A stretch of 64,000 nt of DNA from Thermomucor indicae-seudaticae (GCA_000787465.1 JSYX01000088.1:1-64000); one strand, 5' to 3'; shown: positions 23,277-36,800, counted from the first letter of the stretch. Made by a program: numbers and translations. Notes: generated by a model not told the origin, from the sequence alone.

Positions 23277-26200
23277 ATGGACAACAAGTCATGGGCGGAA
23301 GCGATCCCACCAGCGCAAGGCTTATATGAGCCAGAGTTGGAAAAGGACGCATGTGGTGTGGGCTTCATGGTGCATATCGAAGGCCATCGATCGCACAAGA
23401 TTCTGAGCGACGCAAACCATATTCTGTGCAGCATGACGCACCGTGGAGCCAGCGGCGCCGACGTGCGAGACGGCGACGGCGCTGGCGTCATGACCGCCAT
23501 TCCAGACGCATTTTTCCGTATCGAGACCGCTCGAGACTTGGGCTTGACGCTGCCACCCGAGGGCCAGTACGCTGTAGGCAACATCTTCTTGAAGGAGGAC
23601 CACAAGGACGAAACCAAGCGAGTCTTTGAACAGCTGGCAGAAACGTTGGGGCTTAAAGTGCTGGGCTGGCGTTCTGTGCCGCGCGATAGCAGTATCTTGG
23701 GTCCAGCGGCACGCGCCAAAGAACCCGTCATTGAACAACCCTTTGTCGCTGTCAATACATCTGGTTTTGATGAGAAATGGTTCGAGCGGCAACTGTACGT
23801 CTTGCGCAAGCATGCCACCCACACAATCACCATGAAGAAATGGTTCTACATCTGCTCCCTGTCCACAAAGAATATCGTTTACAAGGGCCAGTTGACGCCC
23901 AAACAGGTCTATGCGTACTTTTATGACCTGGTCAATGTCAATTATACCACGCATTTTGCCCTGGTTCATTCTAGGTAGAATTCACTCTTACCCTCCCATT
24001 TTTATCATTGCATGCCCCTCATATCGATGGCTTTCTAGATTCTCAACCAATACCTTTCCTTCATGGGATCGAGCACAACCCATGCGCTGGTGTGCACATA
24101 ATGGCAAGTTGGAACACCAACCTTTCCCTACAGTAGTTCTGTTGCAATACTGAAACTTTTGGGGCGACACAGGTGAAATCAACACGCTTCGTGGCAACAA
24201 GAATTGGATGCGATCACGAGAAGGGCTCATGACGTCGGATACATTCAAGGACGAACTTGAATTGCTTTATCCAATCATCGAAGAAGGAGGATCCGATTCA
24301 GCAGCGTTTGACAATGTGCTCGAGGTAAAAATAGACAATAGGAAAGAAGAGGCATTATTGCGGTCTAAACAGAATGAAAATCAAGCTACTTGTGGTAAAC
24401 AATGTGCTGACGTTGCCCGAAGCCGTGATGCTCATGATTCCCGAAGCATGGCAAAACAATCCGTTAATGGAGCCTGAAAAGAAGGCGTTCTATCAATGGG
24501 CTGCCACGATAATGGAGCCATGGGACGGCCCAGCCTTGTTCATCTTCTCCGACGGTAGATACTGTGGTGCGTCTCTCGATCGAAACGGACTGCGGCCATG
24601 TCGCTTTTATATCACATCAGACGACACAATGCTCTGCGCGTCCGAAGTAGGAACTTTGCCGGTCGACCCAGAGACAGTGGTGCAAAAAGGCCGTCTGCAG
24701 CCTGGCAAGATGCTTTTAGTGGACACAGTCGAGGGCCGTGTGGTCGATGACCACGAGCTCAAGATGACCACGGCGGCCAAGGCCAACTTCATGGATTGGG
24801 TTCAGCAACGCATACGGCTTGAAGATGTGGTCGCTCGCTACAAGCCTGAACAACCGGTACCACTGCTGGATGACACATCGATCCACACAGATCCACGCCT
24901 CAAGGCGTTCGGCTATACGCTCGAACAACTCAACCTGCTCATGATGCCGATGGCATCCGACGGTAAAGAAGCACTGGGTTCCATGGGCAACGACACCGCC
25001 CTCGCATGCCTCGCCAACCAACCTAGGCTCATTTACGAGTACTTTCGACAACTCTTTGCCCAAGTGACCAATCCGCCCATTGACCCCATTCGCGAAGAAA
25101 TCGTAATGTCGCTCGAGTGCTACGTTGGGCCCGAGGGCAATATTCTAGACATGGATCCAAGCCAGTGCCACCGTTTGGTCCTTCCGTCACCCATTCTAAC
25201 CATCCAGCAACTCGAGGCCATCAAACACATGGTCGAACACTATCCATCATGGAAAGTGGCGACAATAGATATTACCTTTGCTCGAGATCAGGGCGTGCAG
25301 GGCTACCTAGATGCGTTCGAACGGGTGTGCCGCGAAGCAAGCCGGGCCATTGACGAGCACTACAAGATCCTGTTGCTCTCGGATCGCGCGGTTGGGCCCG
25401 ACCGCGTCGCCATCTCTTCTCTGATCGCCCTCGGAGGCGTCCACCACCACCTGGTGCGCAACAAGCAGCGCAGCCGTATCGCCCTGATGGTCGAAACCGC
25501 AGAAGCGCGCGAAGTGCATCATTTCTGTGTCTTGCTTGGCTATGGCGCAGACGCCATCTGCCCTTACATCGCCTTTGAGGCCATGCTCAAGCTGCACCGT
25601 GAGCGTGCCGTGCGAGACGGACTGACGCCCGAAAAGACCGTGTCCAATTACACCAAGGCTTGTGATGATGGGATCAAAAAGGTCATGTCCAAAATGGGCA
25701 TTTCCACCCTGGCATCCTACAAAGGTACCTACTTTTGTCTCTGCTTTGTTCTTATCAAGTGACTAAAACACTTTGCTATAGGAGCACAGATCTTTGAGGC
25801 ACTGGGGATTGATGACTTTGTGATTTCAAGGTGCTTTGTCGGCACCGCATCGCGCATCAAGGGCGCAACCTTTGACATTTTTGCACTCGACGCACTGGCG
25901 ATGCACGAATCCGGATATCCACGTCGCAACCCTGTCCAGCCTCCTGCCTTGCCAGAGTCCGGCGAGTACCACTGGCGCGACGGCGGCGAGCCGCATATCA
26001 CTGAACCAGCCGGCGTCGCCAATCTCCAAGACGCCGTCCGACAAAATAATAAGATGTCCTACGAGGCGTATGCCACAAACGCCTACGAAGCCATCAAGGC
26101 ATGCACCATACGTGGCATGCTCGAGTTCAACTATGACGCTGTCCAACGCCCCGTCCCGCTGGATGAAGTCGAGCCTTGGTCCAGTATCGTGAAACGCTTT

Positions 26201-29200
26201 GTTACCGGAGCCATGTCCTACGGATCGATTTCCATGGAAGCCCATACCGCTCTGGCGGTCGCGATGAATCGCCTGGGTGGCAAGTCCAATACCGGTGAAG
26301 GTGGTGAAAAGCCTGAACGGTCTATCCCACGACCCAACGGAGACAGTCTTCGATCCGCCATCAAGCAAGTCGCTTCGGGTCGCTTTGGTGTCACGAGCTT
26401 TTACCTTTCGGATTCGGACGAGCTCCAGATCAAGATGGCGCAGGGCGCCAAGCCTGGTGAGGGCGGTGAGTTGGCTGGATCCAAGGTATCAGACGAAATC
26501 GCGAGCACACGTAAAACTACACCGGTACGTCCTCCGTAAGAAATGAAAAGAAACATTCTTATATATCGTACATCACATATTAGGGCATTGGATTGATCAG
26601 TCCTCCGCCGCATCACGACATTTATTCTATTGAAGACTTGAAGCAACTGATCTATGATCTCAAAAGCGCGAGCCCTCGAGCCCGTGTTTCCGTCAAGTTG
26701 GTCTCGGAAGTTGGTGTTGGCATTGTGGCCGCCGGTGTGGCCAAAGCCAAGGCAGATCACATCCTGATCTCGGGCCACGACGGCGGCACAGGCGCGTCCC
26801 GCTGGACAGGCATCAAGTACGCCGGTTTACCCTGGGAGCTCGGTCTAGCAGAGACTCATCAGACCCTCGTCCTGAACGACTTACGGGGACGTGTCACTGT
26901 GCAGACGGATGGCCAGATCAAGACAGGCCGAGACGTTGCCGTTGCTTGTCTACTGGGCGCAGAAGAATGGGGATTTGCCACCACGCCCTTGATTGCTCTA
27001 GGCTGTATCATGATGAGAAAATGTCATTTGGTGAGTCATTACAATACTCAAAAGAAAGAACAGAGACGAACGAAAAGGCTTTTATTACTAGAACACATGC
27101 CCGGTGGGGATTGCCACGCAAGACCCCGCGTTGCGCGCCAAATTCGAAGGACAACCAGAGCACGTCATCAACTTCTTCTACTATGTAGCCGAAGAGCTTC
27201 GAGCCATCATGGCCAAACTCGGTTTCCGCTCCATCCCAGAGATGGTCGGACGCACCGAAATGCTGAAAACGAACGAGAGTCTGCGGACCTACAAGACAGC
27301 CAACCTCGACTTGTCACCCATCCTGACCCCGGCTCACACCCTGCGGCCCGGCGTGGCCACGCACCGTGTCCGCAAGCAGCAGCACAACCTGCACACGCGC
27401 CTGGACAACTACCTCATTGATGAAGCCGAGCCGGCCTTGGAACGCAAGGAGCGTGTGGTCATTGAATCCGATATCGTCAACACCGACCGCGCCGTCGGTG
27501 CCACGCTCTCCTACCACGTCTCGAAACGTCACGGCGAGGACGGCTTGCCGCCCGACACCATCCATGTCAAGTTTACCGGTTCAGCAGGCCAATCGTTTGG
27601 CGCCTTCCTTGCTCCGGGTATCTTTTTCGAACTCGAAGGCGACAGCAACGATTACGTCGGCAAGGGACTTTCGGGCGGCCGCATCGCCATTTATCCGCCC
27701 AAAGCAAGCAGTTTTCAGTCGCACGAAAATGTTATTGTCGGCAACGTGTGCTTGTATGGAGCCACAGCTGGACAGGCCTTCTTTCGCGGTATTGCAGCCG
27801 AACGCTTTTGTGTGCGCAACTCGGGTGCGGTCGCCGTGTGTGAGGGTGTAGGCGATCACGGATGCGAGTACATGACAGGTGGACGCGTGATTGTCCTGGG
27901 CGGCACAGGGCGTAACTTTGCAGCAGGCATGTCGGGCGGCATTGCCTACGTGCTCGATCTCAAGGGTCAGCTGAAAGAAAATGTCAATATGGAAATGGTT
28001 GAACTCGAAACGATCAATGAAGACGATGAAGTCAGACAAATCCGAGACCTGATTCAAGATCACCATCGTTATACGGGCTCGCCCATCGCCGCAAAAGTTC
28101 TGCGCAATTTCGATGCCTATCTGCCCAAGTTTGTCAAGGTCATGCCCATCGAGTACCGTCACTTACTCGAAAGCCAGCAGCAGGCCGCCGCTCAGAAACC
28201 ACAACCAGTGGCAGTGGAGCCCACGGTGGAGGATGTCGAGGATAGTTTACTGGACGAAGAAGCGATCCAGCAACGCCGTGCCAGGCTCGACAAACTGCGC
28301 GGCTTCATGAAATACAAGCGACGCGTCGATCCTTACCGGAGCGCAAATGTGCGCGTCAAGGATTGGAAAGAAATCAATATTCGGCTCTCGCGCCCCCAGC
28401 TACACGAACAAGCTGCACGCTGTATGGACTGCGGTGTGCCTTTCTGCCAGTCGGACACTGGCTGTCCTATTGGTAACATTATTCCCAAGTGGAACGAACT
28501 CGTCTACAAGGACAACTGGAAGGACGCTTTGGATCGCTTGTTGATGACCAACAACTTCCCTGAGTTCACTGGTAAGTCTCCTTTGTGTTCTTGCATGTTC
28601 CCATCAATAAAAACCAGACGTTAACACGTATATTTAGGGCGTGTGTGCCCGGCTCCTTGTGAACACGGGGCATGTGTGCTTGGGATCAATGAACCTCCTG
28701 TGGCCATCAAGAGCATCGAATGCGCCATTATAGACCGAGGTTTCGAGGAAGGATGGATCAAACCCAACCCGCCTGCACAACGGACTGGCAAGAAGATCGC
28801 CATCATTGGCTCTGGTCCAGCTGGGCTTGCGGCTGCCGACCAACTCAACAAGGCAGGCCACTCTGTCACCGTGTACGACCGCAATGATCGGATGGGCGGT
28901 CTGCTCATGTACGGTATCCCCAACATGAAGCTGGACAAGGCCATTGTCCAGCGCCGGCTTGATCTCATGGCAGCCGAGGGCGTGGTGTTTGTGCCGAACT
29001 CCCATGTGGGTGTGAACCTGGATGCAACACAGCTCCAGAAAGAAAACGATGCCCTGATTGTAGCCACGGGCGCCACCTGGCCTCGCGATCTCAACATACC
29101 CGGTCGACAAGACTGCGACGGCGTGCATTTTGCAATGGAGTTCCTGCAGGCCAACACCAAGAGTCTGCTCGATTCCGGGCTCAAGGATGGTCAGTACTTG

Positions 29201-29908
29201 TCGGCCAAGGACAAGCATGTGGTCGTGATTGGAGGCGGGGATACCGGAAACGATTGTATTGGAACAGCAATGCGCCACGGGTGCAAGTCCGTGGTCAACT
29301 TTGAGCTGCTGCCCCAGCCGCCACTCACTCGCTCTGCGGATAACCCATGGCCTCAGTATCCTCGCGTGTTTAAAGTCGATTACGGTCACGGTGAGGTCAA
29401 AGCCCACTTCAACGGCAATGACCCGAGACAGTATTGTATCCTGTCCAAAGAGTTTGTGAGAGATCCTGAAACCAAGCGGGTACGCGGCATCAAGACCGTA
29501 CGCGTCGATTGGACAAAGGACGAAAAGACAGGTCGCTGGTCGATGGCTGAGGTGCCAGGATCCGACCGGTTCTTGGAAGCCGACCTGGTGTTGCTGGCCA
29601 TGGGGTTCTTGGGACCAGAAGACCGGTTGATCAAGCAGTTGAATCTGAAGCAGGATGCCAAGACGAATATTGAAACACCCCGTGGATCCTTTAGCACGTC
29701 GGTCCCGGGAGTGTTTGCGGCTGGCGACTGTCGACGCGGCCAGTCATTGATTGTCAACGGCATCAATGAGGGACGCCTGTGCGCAAGAGAAGTAGACATG
29801 TGGCTCATGGGTAATACCTATCTCCCTGTAGCCGGTGGCATTCGCCAGCGCTCGTTTGATGATATCAACACGCAACAAGAGATTGCCGTGAGTGCCACTG
29901 GTGCATAA
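23277..29908 (+). CDS. GLT1: Glutamate synthase (NADH), GOGAT
   Basis: Makes two glutamates from glutamine and 2-oxoglutarate with NADH; with glutamine synthetase it assimilates ammonium. Eight exons (23277-23974, 24039-24103, 24173-24324, 24386-25724, 25782-26524, 26584-27030, 27092-28571, 28638-29908) give 2,064 aa, normal for the fused fungal enzyme. Cys26 in DACGVGF is the amidotransferase nucleophile and implies removal of a 25-residue propeptide. The FMN/central part shows [11 protein letters not shown] and [11 protein letters not shown]. The 3Fe-4S cysteines lie in [15 protein letters not shown]. The NADH-binding beta-like region has MDCGVPFCQ and [11 protein letters not shown] for iron-sulphur ligation, then the FAD motif [12 protein letters not shown] and the second nucleotide motif [10 protein letters not shown]. 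Intron 2 (24104-24172) is GC-AG with a textbook GCAAGT donor. The gene is GC-richer and uses C/G-ending codons more than its neighbours, as expected of a highly expressed gene. Confidence 0.97.
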
Positions 29909-31058
29909 AAATGGATATTGCTTGTATCTAACGAATAAAATTACGTATTTCTGAATCTTGGACGTTGGAGCGTTGTGAGAAATGCATACGCATAAAGAAC
30001 GTACAGAGTGATACCGAAGGATCAGCATGAATGATGTTGTTTATAAGAGTATCTTAAAGAGCAACTTGTGGCCTTGCTTTATAATTGGTTGTACTCGTCA
30101 CAATCAACACGATCAAAACTGATGCTTGACTCTGATAATGTCGCAAAGTTCATCATTTTTTTGACCTGTGCGCAACATTTGCTATTGCTCCTTTTATTTG
30201 GCCTTTGAGGAAAACAGAAAAATGCGTCAGAAACATACACGTTTGAAAGATAGCGTTGTAATGCGGTGTAATGATCAATATAGCAGAGTGTCCCTGCCAA
30301 CAGCAAGTCGCATTGAAGATTCCGTTCCGATGCAGTCGGCTTTATTTGGTCCATGCAAGCAATGTGTTTACGAGCATGATGCACAGAATCGCTTTCAAAA
30401 GAAAGCGACCGTCCTTGATATGCGCATTGGCATCCAAATGGACAGGATCAGGAACCTATGCCGCATTAGACGTTCTTCCATGACAAGTCCATGATCAAGG
30501 GCTTTACCAAACGCATCAAGCCTTGACGACTACCGTCCCATTGGTTGGGGTATACAAATCGCGTCGCAAGAGGACTCGAAATAGTCTATTCATTCTTGTT
30601 GTCAAAGCATGTTCCTTTTATTGTTCCAAGAAAAAGTCTTCCCTTACCGGGACACCTTTTGACATTACGGACAAGAGACAACGGGACAATCGGTGTGCAT
30701 TGTTCCCTAATCGTCCAATCAAACGCCGCGTACCCATCAATGGTTTCTTTAAGCCCCCATCCCCTCTGTGAGGGCTTATTGATCGAAATCAGCCAATGGC
30801 AGAAAACGAGAGACTCGCGCGTTATACCTTCCATCGTCCATCTGGATATCTAATTTGTTCATAACAAGCGTGGTCTTCATTCATTCGTCTAGTCTAGGGT
30901 GGAATGGGGAGGTGGGTCCGAATTAGAAGAGTTCTACTAGCAAAGAAGAGATAGATAGCAGAGAATGAGTTCCGGAGATGCGACAAAATGAAAAAGATAA
31001 TTGACACACGACCATGCATTTTGTCTCTTCACTTCTTTCTTTCTTTTACCTTTAAACC
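29909..31058. other. Intergenic region between GLT1 and the 7-TM gene
   Basis: No gene was recognised. Short plus ORFs at 30168-30494 and 30523-30853 lack motifs. A CCAAT element (cagccaatgg) at 30791-30800 may belong to the downstream promoter. Confidence 0.45.
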
Positions 31059-32216
31059 ATGGATCCAGCAAACATTGATCAAAAGTGTCAGAAATTGGGA
31101 ACCGAAGCAGCGTTTTCGATCATGTTTGTCAGTGTCGGCATGTCATGCTTTATATGGCAGAGCATTCGCGTCGGTTGGATGTTCTATAAGGTCCGGAAAC
31201 CGATCCATGCGGTTGTCCTGTTCCAAGCAGTCCTTGGCGTCGCTGTCACTTTTATCACCCTTTTAGCATCTTTAATTTCTATGGATTGCACTTTTGTAAG
31301 GATAATCAGAGCATCCAATCCTTGATATATATATATATATACTAAGGAAATAATAGCTTCTCATGTTTTCAGTGGTGGGAGTCAATGTGGGCGACATTTG
31401 CCTTCAGACGGTCCTGCTCTGGAAAGCGTATCTAGGCAATAATCGATCCAAAATCATCTTGCTGATCGGGGCACTGCCGCTGCTCGGTATTGTTGGCTTT
31501 ATTTTTGTCAATGGTACCGTAGGACGCTCCCTTTCTGTCAATGTCTTAGGCGTCTGTAGCACGACCTATCGTAGGTTTCAGCCCCAGTACCGTAATATAC
31601 CGTCTCATCTAACTCAATATTTATAGCCATGTATATCGTCATTACCAAGGCGGCTCTCGATTTTACATCCAACACGTTCCTCTCATGGTGTTTCTTACTG
31701 GTCATTTACCGCCATTATAAAGTCCTTGGCTCCAGTGTTCAAAGGACATTAATCAAAGAAGGGTTGATATACTGGCAAGTTACCTTCTTCTTGATATCGT
31801 TATCGATTTGCCCTCCCTGATCCATATCATCCGCTCTCTAGCTTTGGTGTCTGTTTCTCCAACATTTTAACCGGTATCCTACTAACTCTCAGAGTCCTCG
31901 GCGGAAGTACTCCCATACTATACACAATTGACTGTATGTTCAATTCAATAATTCTTCAGACAGATACTCAAATGTTATGTTAGGGTACTGGGCATCGTAT
32001 TTGATTATCAAACAACTCAAGTACGGACGGGAACAACGCAATGACGATGACGGTGACGGTGACGGTGACGAAAGCAGTATCATGAGTAGTCCACTGGACA
32101 GACCGTTCGAGGATCACCACCGTGTAGCCTCATCCATTTACAGCCAACAAGCCATCTATCCTCAGACTAGTACTAACAATATTCCAGGGGTCAAGAAAGC
32201 CGAGCCAATGCATTAA
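31059..32216 (+). CDS. Orphan seven-transmembrane protein, GPCR-like
   Basis: Integral membrane protein of 303 aa from five exons (31059-31295, 31357-31570, 31627-31762, 31842-31933, 31984-32216). Seven hydrophobic stretches can be counted: FSIMFVSVGMSCFIW, VVLFQAVLGVAVTFITLLAS, VVGVNVGDICLQTVLLW, IILLIGALPLLGIVGFIFV, a segment in exon 3 ending FLSWCFLLVIYR, VCFSNILTGILLTLRVLG in exon 4 and a last one through YTIDWYWASYLIIK. A hydrophilic, Asp/Gly/Ser-rich cytosolic-looking tail of about 60 residues follows. The layout (short N-terminus, seven segments, charged tail) resembles the many orphan receptor-like proteins of Mucoromycota. The exon 3 to 4 junction needs a weak gttgat donor, chosen because it alone keeps the sixth hydrophobic segment in frame. 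No ligand or G-protein motif is seen, so receptor function is inference. Confidence 0.7.
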
Positions 32217-32225
32217 TTACTATGA

Positions 32226-33343
32226 TTACCGGATGTTCTTTTTTTGCTCCTGCTTTTTGGCATTCGCGAGCATTTCTACTACCTGGATACCAAGTAGAAA
32301 ATAAATATCCATTATGACATAAAAGGAAGCATAGTAAAGACATACCTGGTCAGTGTCGAGCGCAACACTGGATTCCAGATCAGCATAAGATCGACAAAGT
32401 GGACACTGAAATCCCGGGTAATGCTTGAGTAAAGGCCGCATACACTTGTAATGAAAAATGTGCTGGCAGGGTGCTACAAAGAGAGGCTGAGACGGTGCAA
32501 TAGCATAAAGACAGATGCAGCACTCTGGTGGTTCTGTCAAGCTGCTGCTAGGAGGAGGAGCCTTGAGAATTGCCTTGAGTGTCTGATACGACTGCCAACT
32601 TGAAAAACTTCCTTAGTACAGATAAAGGAGTCCATCCTCTTTATTATAAAAGTCAAATACCTGAATGACTTTAATTCGGGTGTTGCCACTGTCCTGTTGA
32701 TTTCAACTTTCATCTTGACACACCGGTAAATTTCTTGAGCACCTCCACGGAAATCCACGCCAAGCTGTATCACGTCTCCGTCTTTGACAGGATACGGAGA
32801 TGACTTTTGGTGAGGTCCGCTGAGCCGGACACCGTTGACAAAGGTGCCTGAAGACGACCGATTGTCTTGAATATAGAGCTTGATTTAAGAATGAAATGGG
32901 TTGAATCTCCGTACCCATAGTCGGCATGAATTTTTGCAACATACCTTGTCGCCATTTTCTGTCCAAATAATGGCATGTCCACGACTCACGACTTTGCTTC
33001 GAAAAGAGATTCGGTTCGGTACATAAACATTGTCGCTGAAACGACCAAGTTCCAAGACTGTGCCGCGTCGGATCTCGCGGTCGATCGGTTCAAAGGTGCT
33101 AATGGCAACTGCTGAATCGACATGCGGAACAAGTCGGATCCGGACAGGTTCGTCATTACTGTCGTCTGAACTACTACTTTCGGGTGTACTGGACAGTATC
33201 TCGTCACTGCTCCGAGGTTGCGCCAGCGGCAGTATAGCTGTGGATAATGTGACAAGCATGAGAAAAAGAGATAAGGAAGCAGGAAAAAGTGGTCAGGTTC
33301 TTCTTTTTGTACCATTGACATTACGGCGTAACCACTGTTCCAT
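32226..33343 (-). CDS. FHA-RING E3 ubiquitin ligase, Dma1/Dma2 type
   Basis: Predicted ubiquitin ligase that reads phosphothreonine through its FHA domain; yeast Dma proteins act in spindle-position and septation checkpoints. Five minus-strand exons (33343-33313, 33237-32945, 32878-32661, 32598-32346, 32282-32226) give 283 aa. The FHA domain shows LGRFSDN, VVSRGHAIIW and NRSSSGTFVNGVRLS (residues about 70-150). The RING follows about 60 residues later with CCICL, C-x-H-x2-H in APCQHIFHYKC and CPLC, giving a C3H2C3-type finger. FHA before RING is diagnostic of the Dma/CHFR-like group. The N-terminus is Ser/Asp-rich. The family also includes CHFR, but CHFR has an extra C-terminal zinc domain that is absent here. 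The last exon encodes only 18 residues, largely Lys/Gln. Confidence 0.9.
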
Positions 33344-33815
33344 CCTTTTCTTCTTCTTGTCGTGCCACCTGATAAAAATTAAGCAGAAAATAACGCGGGA
33401 AAAGAACAGAGAAAACGAGAGAGAGATGGCGACATCACGAGATTATATGGTCATTTTCTCACCTCGGTCCTTTTTCTTTCTTTTTCTACTTTTTATGTTC
33501 TTTCTTTCCCTCTTGACTTGTCACAGGTCATTGACATTGGAAGTGCTGCTCTTTAACCTTATTCCGCCATTGCAGTTACTTGCTGTCAGTGGCACTCACA
33601 GACAACCAGCCATTCCCACGGATTAACCAGGGATTTGGCTCCGAGTCATTGATAATGGTCACCTGCTTCATCTGGATGTCCTCACAAAATACACATCGAC
33701 AAAAGACTTTATATTCTGCATAGAGGTGTTCAGCTTGATTGATTAAGCCATAAAAAAGTTATCAAGACAAAAGATTCAAGTGATGCGCCTATATACTATG
33801 TATATACAGGGCCCT
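33344..33815. other. Spacer between FHA-RING start and kinesin stop
   Basis: Promoter side of the FHA-RING gene and 3' flank of the kinesin gene, both minus strand. A CT-rich block at 33460-33520 is visible. No gene was found; a plus ORF crossing 33030-33626 is antisense. Confidence 0.5.
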
Positions 33816-36800
33816 TCAAGCTTCTTCCAACTTTTTCGACATAGGAAACTTGGTGGTGGTTGTCCGTTGCATGATCTTTTCAAGTGAGGCTTCGTTCAAA
33901 AACACTCCTTCCGACGCCGCCTTCCGCAAGTTGAAGGTCAATTGCCTCATCTGAGCCGTAACAGCTGCCAACTCTTCACTGCGTTTCTTGAGCATCTGTT
34001 CCCGAGCCTCCACGGCCTCTTTTTCCTTTTTGATAGCCTCATTCAAAGTCGCTTCTTTTCGCTTAAAGATCTGAATTTGTCGTTCATATTGCGACGCTGC
34101 TTCTCGATTCTTGTCCGTCTGCGTCTTGACTGATTTCTGGAGCTGCTTCTTTTCCCGTTTCAATGTTTCGATCTCTGCTCGCAGTTTGCTTACGTAGGCT
34201 TCTGCCTTTGTATGCGCTGTCTGTAAGGTATGATTCATCTGGGTATATTTGCGTTTCAGCTCTTGGTTCTCAGTCGTCAGCTTCTTTAGCTTGAGTTCAT
34301 ACAAGCGCCGTACTTCATCTACTTGGCGCGCTTCGCGAAGTCCTCCTCCTACTGCTGCCGTCGTTGTTACTGTTGCTGTCGGCACTGGCTTTTTTCCTGC
34401 CTTGCGAAGAGCCAAGTCGCGCTCTCTTTGAAGTTCAAGCAGATGCTCTTGTAACTCGTTCAATTGGTCTTCATAACTACTCTTCAACTGCGCATATTCA
34501 TCTTCCGTCTTTTCCAATTGACCCACAAGCTCATTCTTTACAAGCAAGTCAGCTTGCACTTGATGAAGCATCTTTAGCATGTCCTTGCCATGTCTCCGGC
34601 CACGCGTGGGCGTGCCGCCACGTGGGGACACAGTCATGGTCGTTGATAATTTTGAAGACGTAGCCATCGATTGATCAGAATCATCCAACACAGAATCTGT
34701 CCACGACAGCGACTCGCGTTTGGTTGACCCTGCCGTTGACTGTGTTCTTGGCGCATCAGTCCATGTCGGTACAGTCTGTATAACAAACCGTCCCATTTAG
34801 ATACTCTTCTTCTAACCAAGATCTCTTTCTAACCAGTTCTTTCTTACCAACGCTTCCAAATCGTCGTCATCATCATCAAGACCTTCTGGTTGCTGTTCTT
34901 GCTGACAATATCCATCCATCTGTGATGGTTCCAGAACCTGGTCAGAATCGGCTTGTGACGATTGTACCACGGTTTCATCTTGCGGCTGTGACCAAACAAA
35001 TAGTGAATTGTTTGCAGATGGTGTGCTAAGTAAAGCTTATACAAATCAGGAATCCCCTTTCCTTTTTTCTCTTTAAAGCTATTTTTACCTTTTGTTCAAA
35101 TCGATGTCCTTCGACTGGTAGTTGTTGTGCTGACTAGAGTTAAAGATGGATCATAAGAACTTCCCATCCAAAATGTTTCGTCACTATCGGACCTCATCCT
35201 CACCGTCGTCATCATCGTATAATGCTGTTCTTTGTCTTTGTTGTTATTGTTGCTGCAAGAGGTGCTGGCGCTTGGGCGCTTTTTCATCCTGTGCGACACT
35301 GGAACAAATTTGCACTTTGGGCGTCGTCCCGATAATGTGACACCAAGCCGATGCAGGAATCTGGAATCCTCACGGTGATATCGCATATTACCATAACGAC
35401 CCGGCAAAGCCATGGAAGTGGATGTCCGACCAGGTATGGTGATTAGAGATGAACTGCTGCTGGAGGATGATTCAAAATATGCCAGTCGGCTTTGTGCCTC
35501 TGCCAACTGCAATCGCAACATTTGTATCGAATCCACATATTGCTTAATCAATGGATGTGTGTCGTCGATATGATCTGATGATTGCTGAGCCATCACAGTA
35601 TCCCGTTGTGTCCGCACTTGAGATAGTTCGTTTGCCATCTCCTGGTTGAGTTTTCGCATCTTTTCGAGTTCCTTTTCAGCACCAGATTGCATTTTAAGCT
35701 GAGATACTTGGTTCTGCAAAAGGTCTAATTCACGATGGTTGTTGACTTGATTACGAGCTCGTGATGCGTACTTTAGCGTGTTTAAGGTTTTCATGCAATC
35801 CACGTCCGCCGGGCTCACACAAGCAAGCAGCAGCAAATGACGACTACTACCCGAGCCATCGAAGAGTAGCCTTATCAGCTTACTGTCGTCATAAGGGATA
35901 TCTTTGTCACCACCAGCAAGTGATGATATCGCATTTTCCAGTGCAAGCAATTCTGTGTTGCCCTCCTTATTTTTGGCGATCAGTCAGTCACGATCAAGTC
36001 CGCTCATGATCTGAGATCCTTACTCCTTCAGGTGCAGCCAGGTCCACAAACTGAAGTCTGGAGACAAGACATTCCTCTTGTACAGGAGTTTGCTGTTTCA
36101 AGAGCACGGAAAAGATGCCATGGGATCCTGAAAACAATTCTCGAATCTCAGCACCCTCTGCAAGCACCCTAAAAGTAGCAGCTTTAGGGGGGACATGAGC
36201 GGAGAGGAGGTGGATGGTCTTGAGGAAAACGTACTGCAAAAATTCAGACTCATTCTGTACTCGCACTTTACGAACACTGCTCCAATCTTGTCGAATCAAA
36301 GGAGTAGATGATTCCAACAGATCGTGAATATCTTCATTGTCAAATTCCACAAAGGACACCTCGACTTGATATGACGACGAATGGCGATTCTTTAACGCTC
36401 CAAACAAGAACCGGGCGAAATGCTGGAGGATCCCTGCAATACAAGGTGAGTCTCTAGAAAGAAAAATTCATGCATAGATAAACCTGCCCTCCTGCTCCTT
36501 TGCAATAACAGGAACTGTACCCATACTGTATGACTTTCCTGAACCAGTTTGCCTAGTATACGTGTTCCTCATGAGTCTCCCACTTTGTCCATTGGACGTA
36601 TCCAGTATGCTTTACCCATAGGCAAGGACTGTCACATTCTCACTAAGAACAATAAAAGAGTGTCAGCAACAACAACAACCGGTTGGGGACAAAGAAGAAC
36701 AAGTAAATACCCCTCCAAAACACGGTCAACAAGTGGTTCAATGCTCGTATGGAATAAGTATTCTTGAGTACATGTTGGACGATAAACCTGGTCAAAACTA

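Noticed and set aside
23123..23969. Minus-strand ORFs of 215-236 codons over the GLT1 first exon
   Set aside because: They overlap the catalytic amidotransferase exon in antisense and look compositionally driven.
28634..29407. Long minus-strand ORF (257 codons) inside GLT1
   Set aside because: It is an antisense shadow of a GC-biased coding exon, with no motif of its own.
31326..31341. TA repeat as a promoter or microsatellite
   Set aside because: It lies inside an intron of the 7-TM gene and is too short to be notable.
33030..33626. Plus-strand ORF of 198 codons
   Set aside because: Antisense to the FHA domain exon and extended through a CT-rich promoter tract.
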